A program made the position numbers and the translations under genes. A stretch of DNA of 64,000 nt from Rhynochetos jubatus (lineage: Eukaryota; Chordata; Aves; Eurypygiformes; Rhynochetidae): positions 28,705,408-28,769,407 of the forward strand of contig CM050657.1 in the NCBI GenBank assembly GCA_027574665.1, read 5' to 3'. Every line of letters starts with the position of its first letter. Within the stretch, counting starts at the first letter, position 1. Below the pieces are notes generated by a model that had not been told where the DNA came from, searched no databases, and worked only from the letters and a program-made list of their open reading frames with translations. This document shows, one piece after another, positions 13,126 to 25,379 of this stretch.

Positions 13126-14009
13126 CTGAAGAACAAAAAAGAAACAAACTCCCAAAAACCTTTCCAGTGACTCAGCCACATAGATAACTCAAATGATACC
13201 AAAATACGGTTCAGCAAAGAGGTGTAACGTAGGTTACAAGAAGCTGTCTATACACCCCATGCTGATGTTACTTGCCTATTTATTTCCTTAATCTTCTTTT
13301 CTTGGAAGACTCTCCTGAGCTACATACTCTGGAGATAAAATAGCAGACCAATGTCTTCTGAAAACTAGAGGATAGCATATACCTGCCTATAATCGTATCC
13401 ACCTGTCATGAATGACACTGTAAAAACCGGTAATAGCTTGTTTTCACAAGCAGGCAGCTTGGAGCAGTAAATGAAATACTTGCTGCATTAATTCAGCTTG
13501 GTAGACCAAACAAATGTTTGCTGCAATTTTACCTGCCTGGGTAGAAGTAAAGGGGTAGTGATGTGAATGTAAAAAACACAACAAGAGTGGTTGAATTTCA
13601 AAATCTAGATAGAATAGCTTGATACATTGTAGGTTTAGAGCAAAGGTAAGCCATACACATACTCTGCTTTGTGAGTCAGCTGTACACAACAGAACTGTAT
13701 TTACTGTGGGACTGTGTGAACGTGAAATACAAAGCCATAAAAACAAGCTCCCCCAGCCAAGTTATTGCCGTGCACAGCTGGTACCACTCCTCATGCTTTC
13801 CTTCTGAAATAGTTCAGGCCAGTCTTGTAAGATCTCCCTCCATACAATAATCAAGCTGTGGCAAGCTTAGTGAAGGTTCTCTCTCTGGATGTGATGTGAT
13901 TGCAATTAAAGCCAACACAGTGCTAAAGGGCGATTTCTCCAGAAATGTACCAGGGAAACAGTATCCTACATGATCGAGTTCTGATTCCCAAACTGGGTCT
14001 CTGGAGTGC

Positions 14010-14058
14010 TTTTAATGTATTGCAAGATATTGAAGAGACATTTTAATGTATTGCAAGA
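14010..14058. repeat. Local 31-bp tandem duplication
   Basis: The 18-mer ttttaatgtattgcaaga occurs at 14010-14027 and again at 14041-14058, 31 bases apart. It continues similarly (tattg / catct) for a few bases. This is a simple local duplication in intron 1. Confidence 0.9.
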
Positions 14059-14443
14059 CATCTGTGAGAAGATGTGGAACACGCTGTGATAGACTACAGC
14101 AAGTAACCAGTTTACCATGATTTACCTAATAATCTTTCATCAGTTCCAATGGGTAACGGACTATGTGCAGCTTCCTGGTATGCTCAATTAAAATCTAAAC
14201 TGCATTTTCACAAGACACCTTCACTGGACTGTAAGCCAATATGATAAGAGGAGGCTACTTTCACTTTTTTCCAAATCCACAGCCAAACATCAATAAGGCT
14301 ACCTTTCTCTTGAAGATTCCTGTAGGTATATATATTTCGCTTGATACTGATTAGGACCATTTATGAACATACCCTCTCTTTTTGATAAATAACCTTGCCA
14401 AAAAGAATTCTTCCTGTATGTGTGGTGCTATTCCAGAAGTATT

Positions 14444-14459
14444 AAAAAAAAAAAAAAAA
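14444..14459. repeat. A16 homopolymer
   Basis: Sixteen consecutive A residues in intron 1. No retroposed gene or SINE is visible directly upstream, so it is a plain homopolymer rather than a recognisable poly(A) tail. Confidence 0.9.
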
Positions 14460-17400
14460 GTATCTATATGTGCTGGAATTAGAATAGTGAAAGAAAAATA
14501 TAAAACCAACTTAGCACTTACTGACTGCTAAGTGGGGGGAAGCCTCATGAATTGCATGGGAAGACTGAATACAGATGCACAGGTGAGATCAGTAGATTAA
14601 CTGAATTCACTTGAAAAGTAAGATACCACATAATACTCTCTAAGATACCAGCATCATTTGTATCTAGAAGGGAGAATTTTCTCTGTTTACAAAATTCTGC
14701 TTCATTGCTCAGATTATATAGCTAAACAGTAACACTTCTGCGCAGTAATTTCTCTAGCATTTGACGAAGTATTTTACTGAGTTCTTTAACAGAACGAGGG
14801 TCATTAAAGACATGAAGTCACTTTGGTTTTATATCTTCTTTAAAAATAAAACCTCATATTCAGAGGGTCAGTGTAGAAGTACCCTCCTTCGTAAGTCCTC
14901 ATTTAGATGCAGCCTTTGTACTAGGTACAACTCAGTACTCCAAGCAGAAGCTGTGCGCTGCCTCTTTATATAAGATGCATCACTTCTGCAACCTAATAGT
15001 ACGTTACAAATCAAGTCTGACCTACAGGTGGAAGTACAAGGCCCATTGCTTTCTCTTGCTCTTCACTGAGAGGAAGACTGAACGGCTTTGCCACTGCTTT
15101 GCCCTGCAGGGAGTTGATACGCTGATAATGACTATTTGCTCTCAGTTACACTGCGTGCAGGGAGCTGAACTTCTAGTGCGTAAATTGTTGCTGAATGAAA
15201 ACAACAAAGGTGATAGTGTGGCCACTAACTGAAGGCCTATTTGGACCTTAATTAAACAGTACAAATAGACTACTATATTAAGTCATAGCTGGAAAATATA
15301 GTTGAGGAGTCACGTTCTGGAATATTAACAAATTTGTGCTCTCTCTGGATGATACTCCAGTAAGAGGCAGCACATTAGGTGTTCCCTACAGAAGTAGAGC
15401 TGTCTTCCTAGTCATGTGGAAAGCAAAAAAGATCTGTAAAATCTTCTTAATCCTTTAAAATCTGTGTTTTTTCAAAAACAAATTCACTTTTCATTTGTAA
15501 ACATAGAAAAGCTTGTTAAAAGTATGTGATGAGTGAAATAAATGTGGAATGTTGTTAAATGTTTTGAATGAGAGAAGGTTCTGTCTCAGATTGATGTTCA
15601 GACAAGCAACAACAATTGCCTTTGTTGTTACTGAAATCTGGTAAACCTAAATTCTCTTGTCAGCTATGCCAGTCCTCAGAAATGTATTTCATGTCCAGGT
15701 GATTGGTCAGAGCACAGGTAAAATCAGCAACTGTGTTTTACAGGACAAGGGACAACACATTTTCAAGGATCTGTAACACTTTCAGAGCTTCTTTTCTGTG
15801 TTAGGGTTCACGCCCCCTGTGCTGTAACTGTAGAGCAGAACCCTTGTTGCCATGCTGCATTGCAGTTCAACTTTAGCTTTGTGCTAGTGATATGAACCCC
15901 AGGCTCCCACTCTTTGCCAACAGATTCATGCAGTCAGGGTTCACAATCATTGACAAAGAAATGCTAAATTATGACAGCTACATTCAGAAACAGTTTCAAA
16001 CACCACAGCCTTTTACTCAGTGAGTTTATGGGTACACAATTTCTAAAAGAAGTACAGAGAAACACATAGCCCTACACCTTGGCCACCATTGATGGTCAGC
16101 TACATGAACAGCTCTGGGTATCATGCAACGCAGATATGTAGCAGTACATACTAACGGATGGAAAAGTGAGCAGCCAGCTGAGCTTCTTCAGGCTGCGCAT
16201 CCAATGTCACAAACCTGAGCACTCCATAAAATCAAGGAGGTGCAGTGTATGAGGTTCTGTCTAGACACCTTCAGATTCATGGGTTGGCCTTTCAATATGG
16301 AACACAGGTTTGGCTTTTCAACATCTCTTCTTCAACTATCTCATCTCTCAGATCAAGTTTCTTCTTCTCATTCTTTATCTTATGGGAACCTAGATTTCTA
16401 AGCTTTAATTTTCAACACGTATGTGATTTCTTAAGAGACCCTCCTCAGGCCATACAGCTCTGCCACCTTCACTCTGTAGCAAAGCCAGTAAGATAAACCT
16501 ACATTTCATTAACTCCAACTGAAAAACTATTCTGTCGTTGAGACGCTGCCTGCTCTCATTAGTTCCTCAACAGCAGGAAGCTGAAAGAAACTGCCGCAGA
16601 GCTGGAGCCATCTCATCATCAAATGACAGCTCTGCATTCACGTACTATACTCATTACTTCACATGAAGAGTTTGCACAAAGCACTAGGCTTTCAAGGCAT
16701 CTGGCACAGACTGGAAGCTTTTTGCTACAAGATAAAGCAAGCTGTTAAAGGTTTCAGGTCCTAATTCTCACCTTTGCTTGGCTCCCCTTGTTGATTACGT
16801 GATGGAGAACACTCATCTGACTTAGTTGTGCTCATCTGACTTAGAGCTATCGCAGAAGGCCACAGCCATAACAAGGAATCTCTTTTAAAGGATGGCTCAT
16901 TTGGGGATTTTTCCTTTGGTGTGAGAGATCCTAATTTACAATTCAGCTTTTGAAACCGTAGCTGGGAACCTGGACCTATGATCCACTGATAGGAAGTAAA
17001 GCATTTTCACTTTAAGGTTTCCATTAATAGAAAAGTCTCCAGAGTAACCTATTTGTCACCAGGTGCTATCTTACTGAATTATGACTGATCATTATTTCCC
17101 CTTCAAAGTTAAATGCTCTCACGAAGAATACAAACAAATTTCCTGGAAATTAGAGGACTGTAGTAAATAGCTATGAGGTTTATGGCACTAACTTTTATAA
17201 CAATACACCCTTTATTATTGACCAAAATGCAAAACAATTGCTTCAATTTTTCTACATTGACTAATTAAAAAATACTGACCTTGATGGCTCAAGACTTAAC
17301 CAAAAAACCACAGCTGCTGCTAAAAATAATTATCTTCTTTGCAGATGTGGCAGATGGTCTTGTATCAACTAAGAAGAGGTAATTTAAAGAATTCCCCAGG

Positions 17401-17841
17401 TTACCACTAAAGAAAATTAATCTTGTGAAACAATACCAGAAACTTCAGTTTCCTATGATCTTGAAAGCATAACCAGCTTTGAAAAACTTGTGGTTTAATA
17501 ATTGTTCCTAAGGAGCAATTTCAATAAATAATAAGCGACCATGACATATATTTTTTGAACCAATCCTATTATAGCCTAGTGCTTTTCATCTTTTCATAAT
17601 GATTCCTAATCTCAGCATTTTGAACATACTGAACATAGTGATCCATGAAAAAGATAATCTTGATGAAGGAAGTGAACTGAACGAACACAGTGAGGTTTCT
17701 CAGTTCAATTAACTCCAAGCTATAGTTGGCTACAGTTCTAATGTTTTGCTAATATTTGTAGTGAACAATACGAACAACAAAAAAAAGGTATGAATCTCAT
17801 TTTGAAATAGAAATATGAGACAAGTGAAAGCATGGCAAAAT

Positions 17842-17900
17842 CCTTTAGCATATTCTTACCTTTATTCTTACCTTTATTCTTCCCTTTAGCATATTCTTAC
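17842..17900. repeat. 12-bp tandem triplet within an 18-bp flanking repeat
   Basis: The 12-mer attcttaccttt is present three times (17852, 17864, and 17876 with one change). The 18-mer cctttagcatattcttac flanks the array at 17842-17859 and 17883-17900. This nested pattern suggests stepwise slippage or unequal exchange. Confidence 0.88.
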
Positions 17901-20900
17901 TCACACATAAACCCAAAAGCTACTCAGAAACTGAGGAATCCAGACCCTAAGCAAGCAGCAGTTTTGAAAGCAGCATTCAAACAGCATCCCTGAACTTCAA
18001 AGCCTTTTTGAAGTGGACAGACTAGTCACGCTCTTTCCTTATGCTACCTTTCAGATTTTACAGCTTTAAAATTTACCTTTACATGTAAACAGGTCACCAA
18101 AGTCACTAGCAGTAAAATCTTTAGATCTAACAGTGTCAAAGTTACTATTTTAATCCATAGCATTGCATTTTATTCAGTCTGGACCATGTGTATACTTCAA
18201 TCAGAAACCAGATGGTTAGTCAAACAGACACTCTAAAAATACCTCAAACAAATGTCTTTCTGATTTTGTTATGGATTTGGAACCCATGTGCAGAATATAA
18301 TCACTGGCAATATCAGGGTCTCATCTTGTAAGGTATTCACAGACTTGTTTCAGTATCCCTTGGCTGCTATTGACTTCACTGGGAACCAAAAATAACGAAT
18401 ACTTCCCATCATTATTAGACCTGAGTTTCTATGCAGTCTAACAGGTATAGAATTGGGTTGCTAGTTTTACAGATCAGAGCAGTAAAAGGAGTGGAAGTTT
18501 AAGACTTCTCATTTCATAATGTCTATTTAGTACCCCCATTTACATTTTTTTTTGTCAGTGATACAGCTGTGAAAAGGTCAGGGCTTCAGCTATGTGCTAA
18601 TGAAAGGCAGGAGCAGAGATAAGACAGCCCATACTGTGGTACACCACACAACAAAAAAGCCTTTTCCTTCCATATTCAGAGCCCTGGATGCCCTTTATTC
18701 TGCTCCACATTAAAAAAGCAAACAAATCTAGAAACCTCTGAAAGCAGGAGCAATGACCAGCTTTCTTTCAAATCATGCTTTAAACATATTGTAAAAGAAC
18801 AGGCAAGTTTTACTGAAGAATAAATGTAAACCAAACTAACTGAATTTATATGATATACTTAGAAATATTCCTTCCTTCCTTCATTTACTGATTGAACTCT
18901 TAAAGGAAAAATAACAAGTTTCTATTCACAAGTCCGACAAACTTGTCCACATTCAATAGTTATGGCAAGGTATACTCAGATGAGTTGAATGTCAAATCAA
19001 GGAGTTGGCAATCAGGAGCTGAACGGCAGATGATTGGGTTGGGTTTGGAGAGGGGTTTTTTTTTGGTTTTTTGATGGGTAACTATATTTCAGTAGTTTAC
19101 TGACAGAGAGACATCACAAACCAGGCTTTTGCATACAGCTAAGAGGCATCCTGCCTTTTCCCCACCTATCCCTGGATTTGACATAACCTTAGGACAATTG
19201 AAGGTGGATCTTTGCTGTGCTGGTAGAATGACCCCTTACTAAGGAAACCTTCTAGAATGGACAGGACCTTGGTTGGAAGAGACTACAGAAAAAGTGTGTG
19301 AGGAACCATGAGATCTCATCCTGGTAGGATGCATAAGACAATGAAAGAAAATGCCTAGAATGATACGTAGGATGTAGCACTGGTAACCATTTTTTAAGAG
19401 TTCCTGATTTGGAGGATTTTTAGAAGGTATAAAAAGAAGCCATGGATCAACCACTAGGGGCTAGACAAGGTCTGATGAGAGAGAATGACTGAACATGAGG
19501 AAGATTAAGGAACAGGCCCTTAAAAGAACTGCACTTTATGGAGACAGACGTAAAGATAGCCAAAACTGCTGTTCTGCCCTAAAGGCAAGGAGTTTATACT
19601 TAGACCTGATGTGCCAGCTGGATGGGAAACTAAGGCACAGTTCAGGGTTTGACTGCAGGAAGGATAAGAAATCTTGTTAAAGGAAGGATTCTTCAAACTA
19701 ATTGGCCTGTATGTACATAATTTAAGTGGGCAGTGCTGATCAGGAAGATGATTTCAGAAAGATACAGGCTGAATTCACTATATCCAGGCACAGGTATTAT
19801 GGAAACAACAGAATAAGGTGGTTTCATTTCCTCTACCCCAAAGCAACAGGCTTGCTACTATTTAAGCCTACCTAGTCAGCAAGAAGGAATATAAAATCAG
19901 AAATTTTCTTTAAAAGTTGTCCCACAAAGAAGATCTTACTCACTTAGCATATGTAGTTCTGTACAACAGCATTTGTCCTTGTGCTGTTGAAAGGAGGACA
20001 AAGAAGCACCACTTGTTTTTCCTTTCAACCAAGAATGTTCATGACTGTGGATTTATTAAGCAACTTATATTATTACTTCACTTTTGATAGCAATGCCTAT
20101 TTTTAATATAGATTATATTGTTAGTGCAGCACAGTGTAATATTCCAAGTGTGTGATTTTAACTGATCTTGCTTCTTTTAAAGATAATGGAAAAAACATTG
20201 TGACACAGCTGGAACCTGGTGAAATCTGGTCCAAACTAAATACATAACAAATGTGCAAGCTGCTCCCACAGATTTCAACTAGAAATGGAAATTCTCAGCA
20301 TTTTTCAAGATGAAGTCAAAGATGTTGCAAATTAGACTTTCATGCCATAAACCACTGGGTAATTTTTAAAAGTCAGTTTTAAATGTTTCTTGATTTAAGA
20401 AACAGCTCATGTTCTCTAACTGCTCCTCATCCTTTCGCTGGGCACAAACTGTCAGGTGGCCATTTCAGGAGAACCAGGGGAACATGACATAGGAAGAAAC
20501 CTGTGATTTCACATGGAGGGTGTTAACCTTCGCTTGACTAGCCTATTAAGTATTTTTTGGCATCTTTGTTATATCATGTAGCCAAACTTCACAGTCAAGT
20601 GAAGCTTCTCAATCAGCTTTTGCCATCAACCGATGCAGTGCATTTCTGATTCTGAGCATTAGAGCAACAAAATACTGACAAAATAGGCCTCAAAGCAGAG
20701 CATGTGCAATCATTTCGCTGTCTGACAACTTTTCTTAAAGGTTATCTTTCAAAGATCTCAAATCTACTTTACAAAAACTTTTCATTCATTAAATTCAAGA
20801 CAGATACTAAGTATTTCTGAAGAGAAATGTGACAAAGATGTTCGTAACTTCAAAGTATATGCATATGTCTTGATTTTATTTGAATAGAAGATGCATGTAG

Positions 20901-21572
20901 CTAATCAAAACTTGCTAGGTGTTCCAGTGTTTTCCTTTCTAGATTGATTACAAATCAAATAGACTGTAAAAGTGTAATTGAAATGTGGTAGGTACTCAGG
21001 ATTCTGTGCGTGATAGGAAGGTGAACATCGCTGTCATGTATCGAATGGTGTGTTTCTAATGTTCGGCAGACTTTCTGAAATTCTTTCTATCAGCTCTCCT
21101 CAGAAATAACAGAACTGACTTTGGAAATCTGAGATTAACAAAGGGCTGACTTGTCCCCAGATATATAAGGGAGAAGCTTGGGAATTTCCTACTGTTGCAG
21201 AATCACTTTCAGCTACGTTAAACAAGGTAAAGGGCAAAGCTGTTAGCGAAAAGGGGCTGGTGATACTGGAAAACCAAATTTTTAAACATGGAGTCTGAAT
21301 TATGGAACAGCTTGAGGTCTTAGAAAAAAAGAATGTATGTATATGACCAGCCAAGAGGCCATAATATCATCTTGTACAGTGTTCTTTATTACAAATAATG
21401 AGATCCTAGAATTGACATCAGCATAGTATAGTTGAAGCTGCAGTTTTCGTATCACAGAATATAATGTTTCTGAATACTGAAGGAAATTGTAATAAAATAT
21501 TTATTCCAAACGCCTGAAGACTCCCCAGCCACCAGTAAGCCACAGAACTAATCAGTAAAGCGTGACAACTTC

Positions 21573-21597
21573 TTTTTTTTTTTTTTGGGGGGGGGGG
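21573..21597. repeat. T14 followed by G11 homopolymers
   Basis: Fourteen T then eleven G, followed by tgggg. On the plus strand this is a G-rich run able to form a G-quadruplex. It is also a place where sequencing length errors are likely. Confidence 0.9.
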
Positions 21598-22876
21598 TGG
21601 GGAGTGGGCATTTCTGAAATACAGGTCAAACAGAGTAGAGGGAGACAGAATAGGGTGAGGTGATCCTATCAATCAGGAATCTGTGTGGCATACAACTAGC
21701 TGAACTGGTGTAATGCCAAGCCTGTTATAACACGGGGACAGTGCTACTGCAGGATGATCCCTGTACCACCAAATAACCATGCTAGCCTCTGTGGTTGTTC
21801 ATATGCATGAAGGAGATGGCGTATGAAGAGGAGAACCACTGAGAGAACCAAGACTTTGCTTCTGTGAGCAAAGCTGGAAGCTTTGGTAGATATTCTTCCA
21901 TGGAGAGCCTACCCTTCTTTCTCAGTTCTCAGAAATAAATTACCCAATTACAAAATTTCTCCAGCTGTAAAAATGAAGGCAGTCCATAGTCTATCATCAT
22001 TCACATTTCCTTGGACAGGCAGCTTCATCAACACATCTGATTTGTTACTAATATTTTATCCATTTTGATGTTAATTTAATATGTCAATAAATAGCAATCT
22101 GTGATCACTTGTAGAAAACAATGCCGGAAAATCAGCTTGTTTAAAAGTATGGGTTTTTTAAAGAGCACAACAACATTGTCAGAGATGTGAACAAAATTAA
22201 ACTGCCTCTAATTACCCTGGTTTCTATAAGATAAACCATGCTTTTGTATAATTCTAACAAGATACTACAAATATTGTCTTTAGTTTAGCTTGCTTGAATT
22301 TGTTAAACTTTTTTTCCATGGACTGTAATGTGATGAACATGATTGAGTGTTAGCTATATAGGCATCTTTCTCATTTTCTTACTAGGTTATACCAGCATAA
22401 GAAAAGCACAAGATTTCAGTCCAAGATACTAAAATTGAAGTTTTTTATGGCGGGATGAATCCTTCTTCTTTCTACTCCATAAAACTACTTCTTTCCTAAC
22501 AATATATCAGGCACATTGGACATTACCTCTGAGAGTCAGAGGTGAATCAGATCAATGAGTTAATTTAATCTATCTTTTTTTCCTTGGTGGGATGATGTAG
22601 ACAAACTGCAGAGCTTCTTCAGCCACTACTTTGCAATGAACTTCAGAGTAACTATGAAAATATTGTGATAACTGGCGTTGAAATGCTTGACTTGTTCTCG
22701 CTGGTGGTCTGTCTGCAGGACTGTCTGCACCACCAATTGAGCTCCAGTTAGGCTCTCAGATAACCGTATCATTACCTGCAGTGTGATTACATGAGTTCTT
22801 GCTAAATTGGTATTCTTGCATTTACACCCTATGCAAAAATATGGACCAGACTACGTAGACATGGATGTCTACACAT

Positions 22877-22910
22877 CCTGAAGCACTGTGTAATCCATTG
22901 ATAAGCAAAG
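22877..22910. repeat. Dispersed 34-bp repeat, copy 1
   Basis: The segment from cctgaagcac to ataagcaaag matches 25346-25379 at 31 of 34 bases in the same orientation, with the three differences clustered in the middle (tgtg / cata). It lies about 20 bases before a CR1 copy. I do not recognise the family. It may be a scrap of an old element. Confidence 0.75.
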
Positions 22911-22929
22911 TACATATGTGTAGCCTTCT

Positions 22930-23314
22930 CTCAAAGGCTGAGAGAGTTGGGCTTGATCAGTCTGGAGAAGAGAAGGCTCTGGGGAGACCTTCCAGTGCCT
23001 GAAAGGGGCCTACAAGGCAGCTGGGAGGGGGCTTTTTACAAGGGCCTGTAGTGATAAGACAAGGGGTAATTGAATTGAAAGCAGGGAGATTTAGGTTAGA
23101 AATCAGGAAGAAGTTCATTCTGGAGAGGGTGGGGAGGCACTGGGACAGGTTGCCCAGAGAAGCTGTGGATGCCCCATCCCTGGAAGTGTCCAAGGCCAGG
23201 CTGGATGAGGCTTTAAGCAACCTGGTCTAGTGGAAGGTGTCCCTGCCTATGGCAGGGGGTTTGGAACTGGATGGTCTTTAAGGTCCCTTCCAACCCTAAC
23301 CGTTCTGTGATTTT
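22930..23314 (+). mobile_element. CR1 LINE, 5'-truncated 3' end
   Basis: This CR1 3' region starts around gctgagagagttgggcttg and runs through gagaagagaaggctctggggagacc, the agaagttcattctggagag stretch and ccttccaaccctaaccgttctgtgatt. It covers only the end of the second reading frame and the 3' UTR. It is antisense to SPHKAP in intron 1. It is very similar to the copy at 3041-3236, pointing to one subfamily, and lacks the usual octamer repeat at its end, stopping at tgatttt. Confidence 0.95.
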
Positions 23315-25345
23315 CAGTTATCCACTCAGAAATCGAGAGGAGATTTGGTTGCAGAGAATCTGAGAGAGATTAACTTGCTCTTTGACGCCATTTGCTCTTT
23401 TTCATGCTTGGTCCTTGCAAATGAAACTGTTTCTATTAGACATTCATATACAGACAAGTTCACTTGCACCACAGTCTAGGAATGACCCTGCAATAATTTC
23501 AGTGAAACTGACCATGTAGTTGGGTCATACATGATGAACAAAAAGGGTATCTAAATAGACGATCTGTATCACAACCATTACCTTGTCCAGGCTTCTTTGT
23601 TAAAAATAATATGGCAGTGTTCATTTTTTGTATTTTGCAATGCATCCAAAAGTGCCAAATGACCATAACTCACAGTACAAAGAAGCTGAAGGTGCTCACT
23701 GTCTCTGGGGAAGGGATATTACTCTGCCCTTCAGCAGTAGCCACGGTCTTCCTGTTAACTTCATTAAGAGCTGAGGTTGCCCTGTTTCATGTCTTTGAGT
23801 GTGTTTAAGGTTTATTCTAATCATCACTGCAAAGTCTAAGAGATTTGGTTTTTATTGGATGTCTACAATGGGAATACACATTTTTCACTGAGAAAAAAGT
23901 CTTTCACTGAAAAATTGCCTTGACAACATAGAAGAGGAACTATCTATAACAATACATTGTTGAACTGTTGACCTGCTGATTCGATCTCTTCCCTTTTCAA
24001 ATTGAAACAGCATAGACAGTTATAAATGAATTTCAGGGGAAAAGGCTTCAAACTTAAACATAGTACAGAAAACTAAGAGATACCTTTTCTTTCCCCCTTT
24101 AATATGCTTAAAATTCACTGCATGTAATGAAGCTCCACTGCCAGTGGACATGCCCTGTGGCTGCTATATGAAATTCTGATTATGCAATCTCACAAGGACT
24201 ACGTGAGAACCACCTAAGGTTTTAATTGCTGAAAGAAAACAAGTCCAGTCCTATGGGACATTCTAAGTAAACTGAGCCTTCACTGAAGTGAAACTACAGT
24301 ACCCCAGTAACGTAAGATTAGTGCAGCGCCCCTTGGCCTGCTGAACGCTCTTACTCTGAGGACAGGTCTGTCTGTGGGCTCAAGTTTTCTGGACTTACCT
24401 AGCCCATAAACCCTGTGGTCCCACTCCAACAAGAAAATTAACATCCATGCAAGAAAAAACCCTACTGATCTGACCGGTTACATAGCTGCCACTAAATAAC
24501 TAATTCTACCCACCACATGGGTATCTGCTGTATATTTGGGAAAGCCAATCATCCAAGTGAAACTATTATCCATATCTAGGCACACTAAACTCTCTGCATC
24601 CTTCTGTTCAGGAAGTTCTAACTGTAACACAGAGGTATCTTAGTTCAATCAATCCCAGTTTTTCAGCAATTCGTATGATAAATCAAAACTTTTTCAGAAA
24701 ACAAAAAGGTCCTGTAATATCTAGGAGCGGGTTAGTGCAAGTGCATTGGAGCCAGCTTAGAACAGAGTGTAGAGGGTAGGTTCCAGTCTTAAAAGTGACT
24801 GCTCAGAATTATACAGGACTTGTTAACCAGTTCTGAATTTCACTGGTTGGGGAATGTGCACTGCAGCATCAGGTTCTGTGTTGGAATTTTTTTTAGAAGT
24901 CATTTCTCTTTTGGCTATAAATTAAATTTAATAAAGATTTTGAAAGAAAACTTTATAATGTAGCAGTCAAGAATAATTAGGTATATAATAAATCGTGATG
25001 CCACAACTAAGAGTAAACATAGCTTTGTTTAAAAAAACCCCACTGACTACATAATAATGTGTCATGGGCATTGGCAGCAGCCAGATATTTAATAATAATC
25101 GGGCAAGTCTTGAAGAAAATCAGAGAGGAAAACTAAAGAGATTAATGAAAATAATCCAAGGGTGACAAGACTAAAAAATCAGGTTTAAAATTCATACTGG
25201 GCACCAAATAAATCTTAGCAATAGCAGTATTAATATGCATGTACTAAATTTGTACTTGTTATTAAAAGAAAACTAGAAATACCCAGCATCATTTTTCCCT
25301 GTTTCCAGTGAAGCAAGAGGAAGGGAAGGTGTACTGCACTTGCAG

Positions 25346-25379
25346 CCTGAAGCACCATATAATCCATTGATAAGCAAAG
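25346..25379. repeat. Dispersed 34-bp repeat, copy 2
   Basis: Second copy of the segment at 22877-22910, same orientation, 31 of 34 bases identical. The flanks do not match, so only this short core is shared. Confidence 0.75.

Noticed and set aside
22957-23220. 87-codon minus-strand frame
   Set aside because: It is the reverse strand of a CR1 tail.
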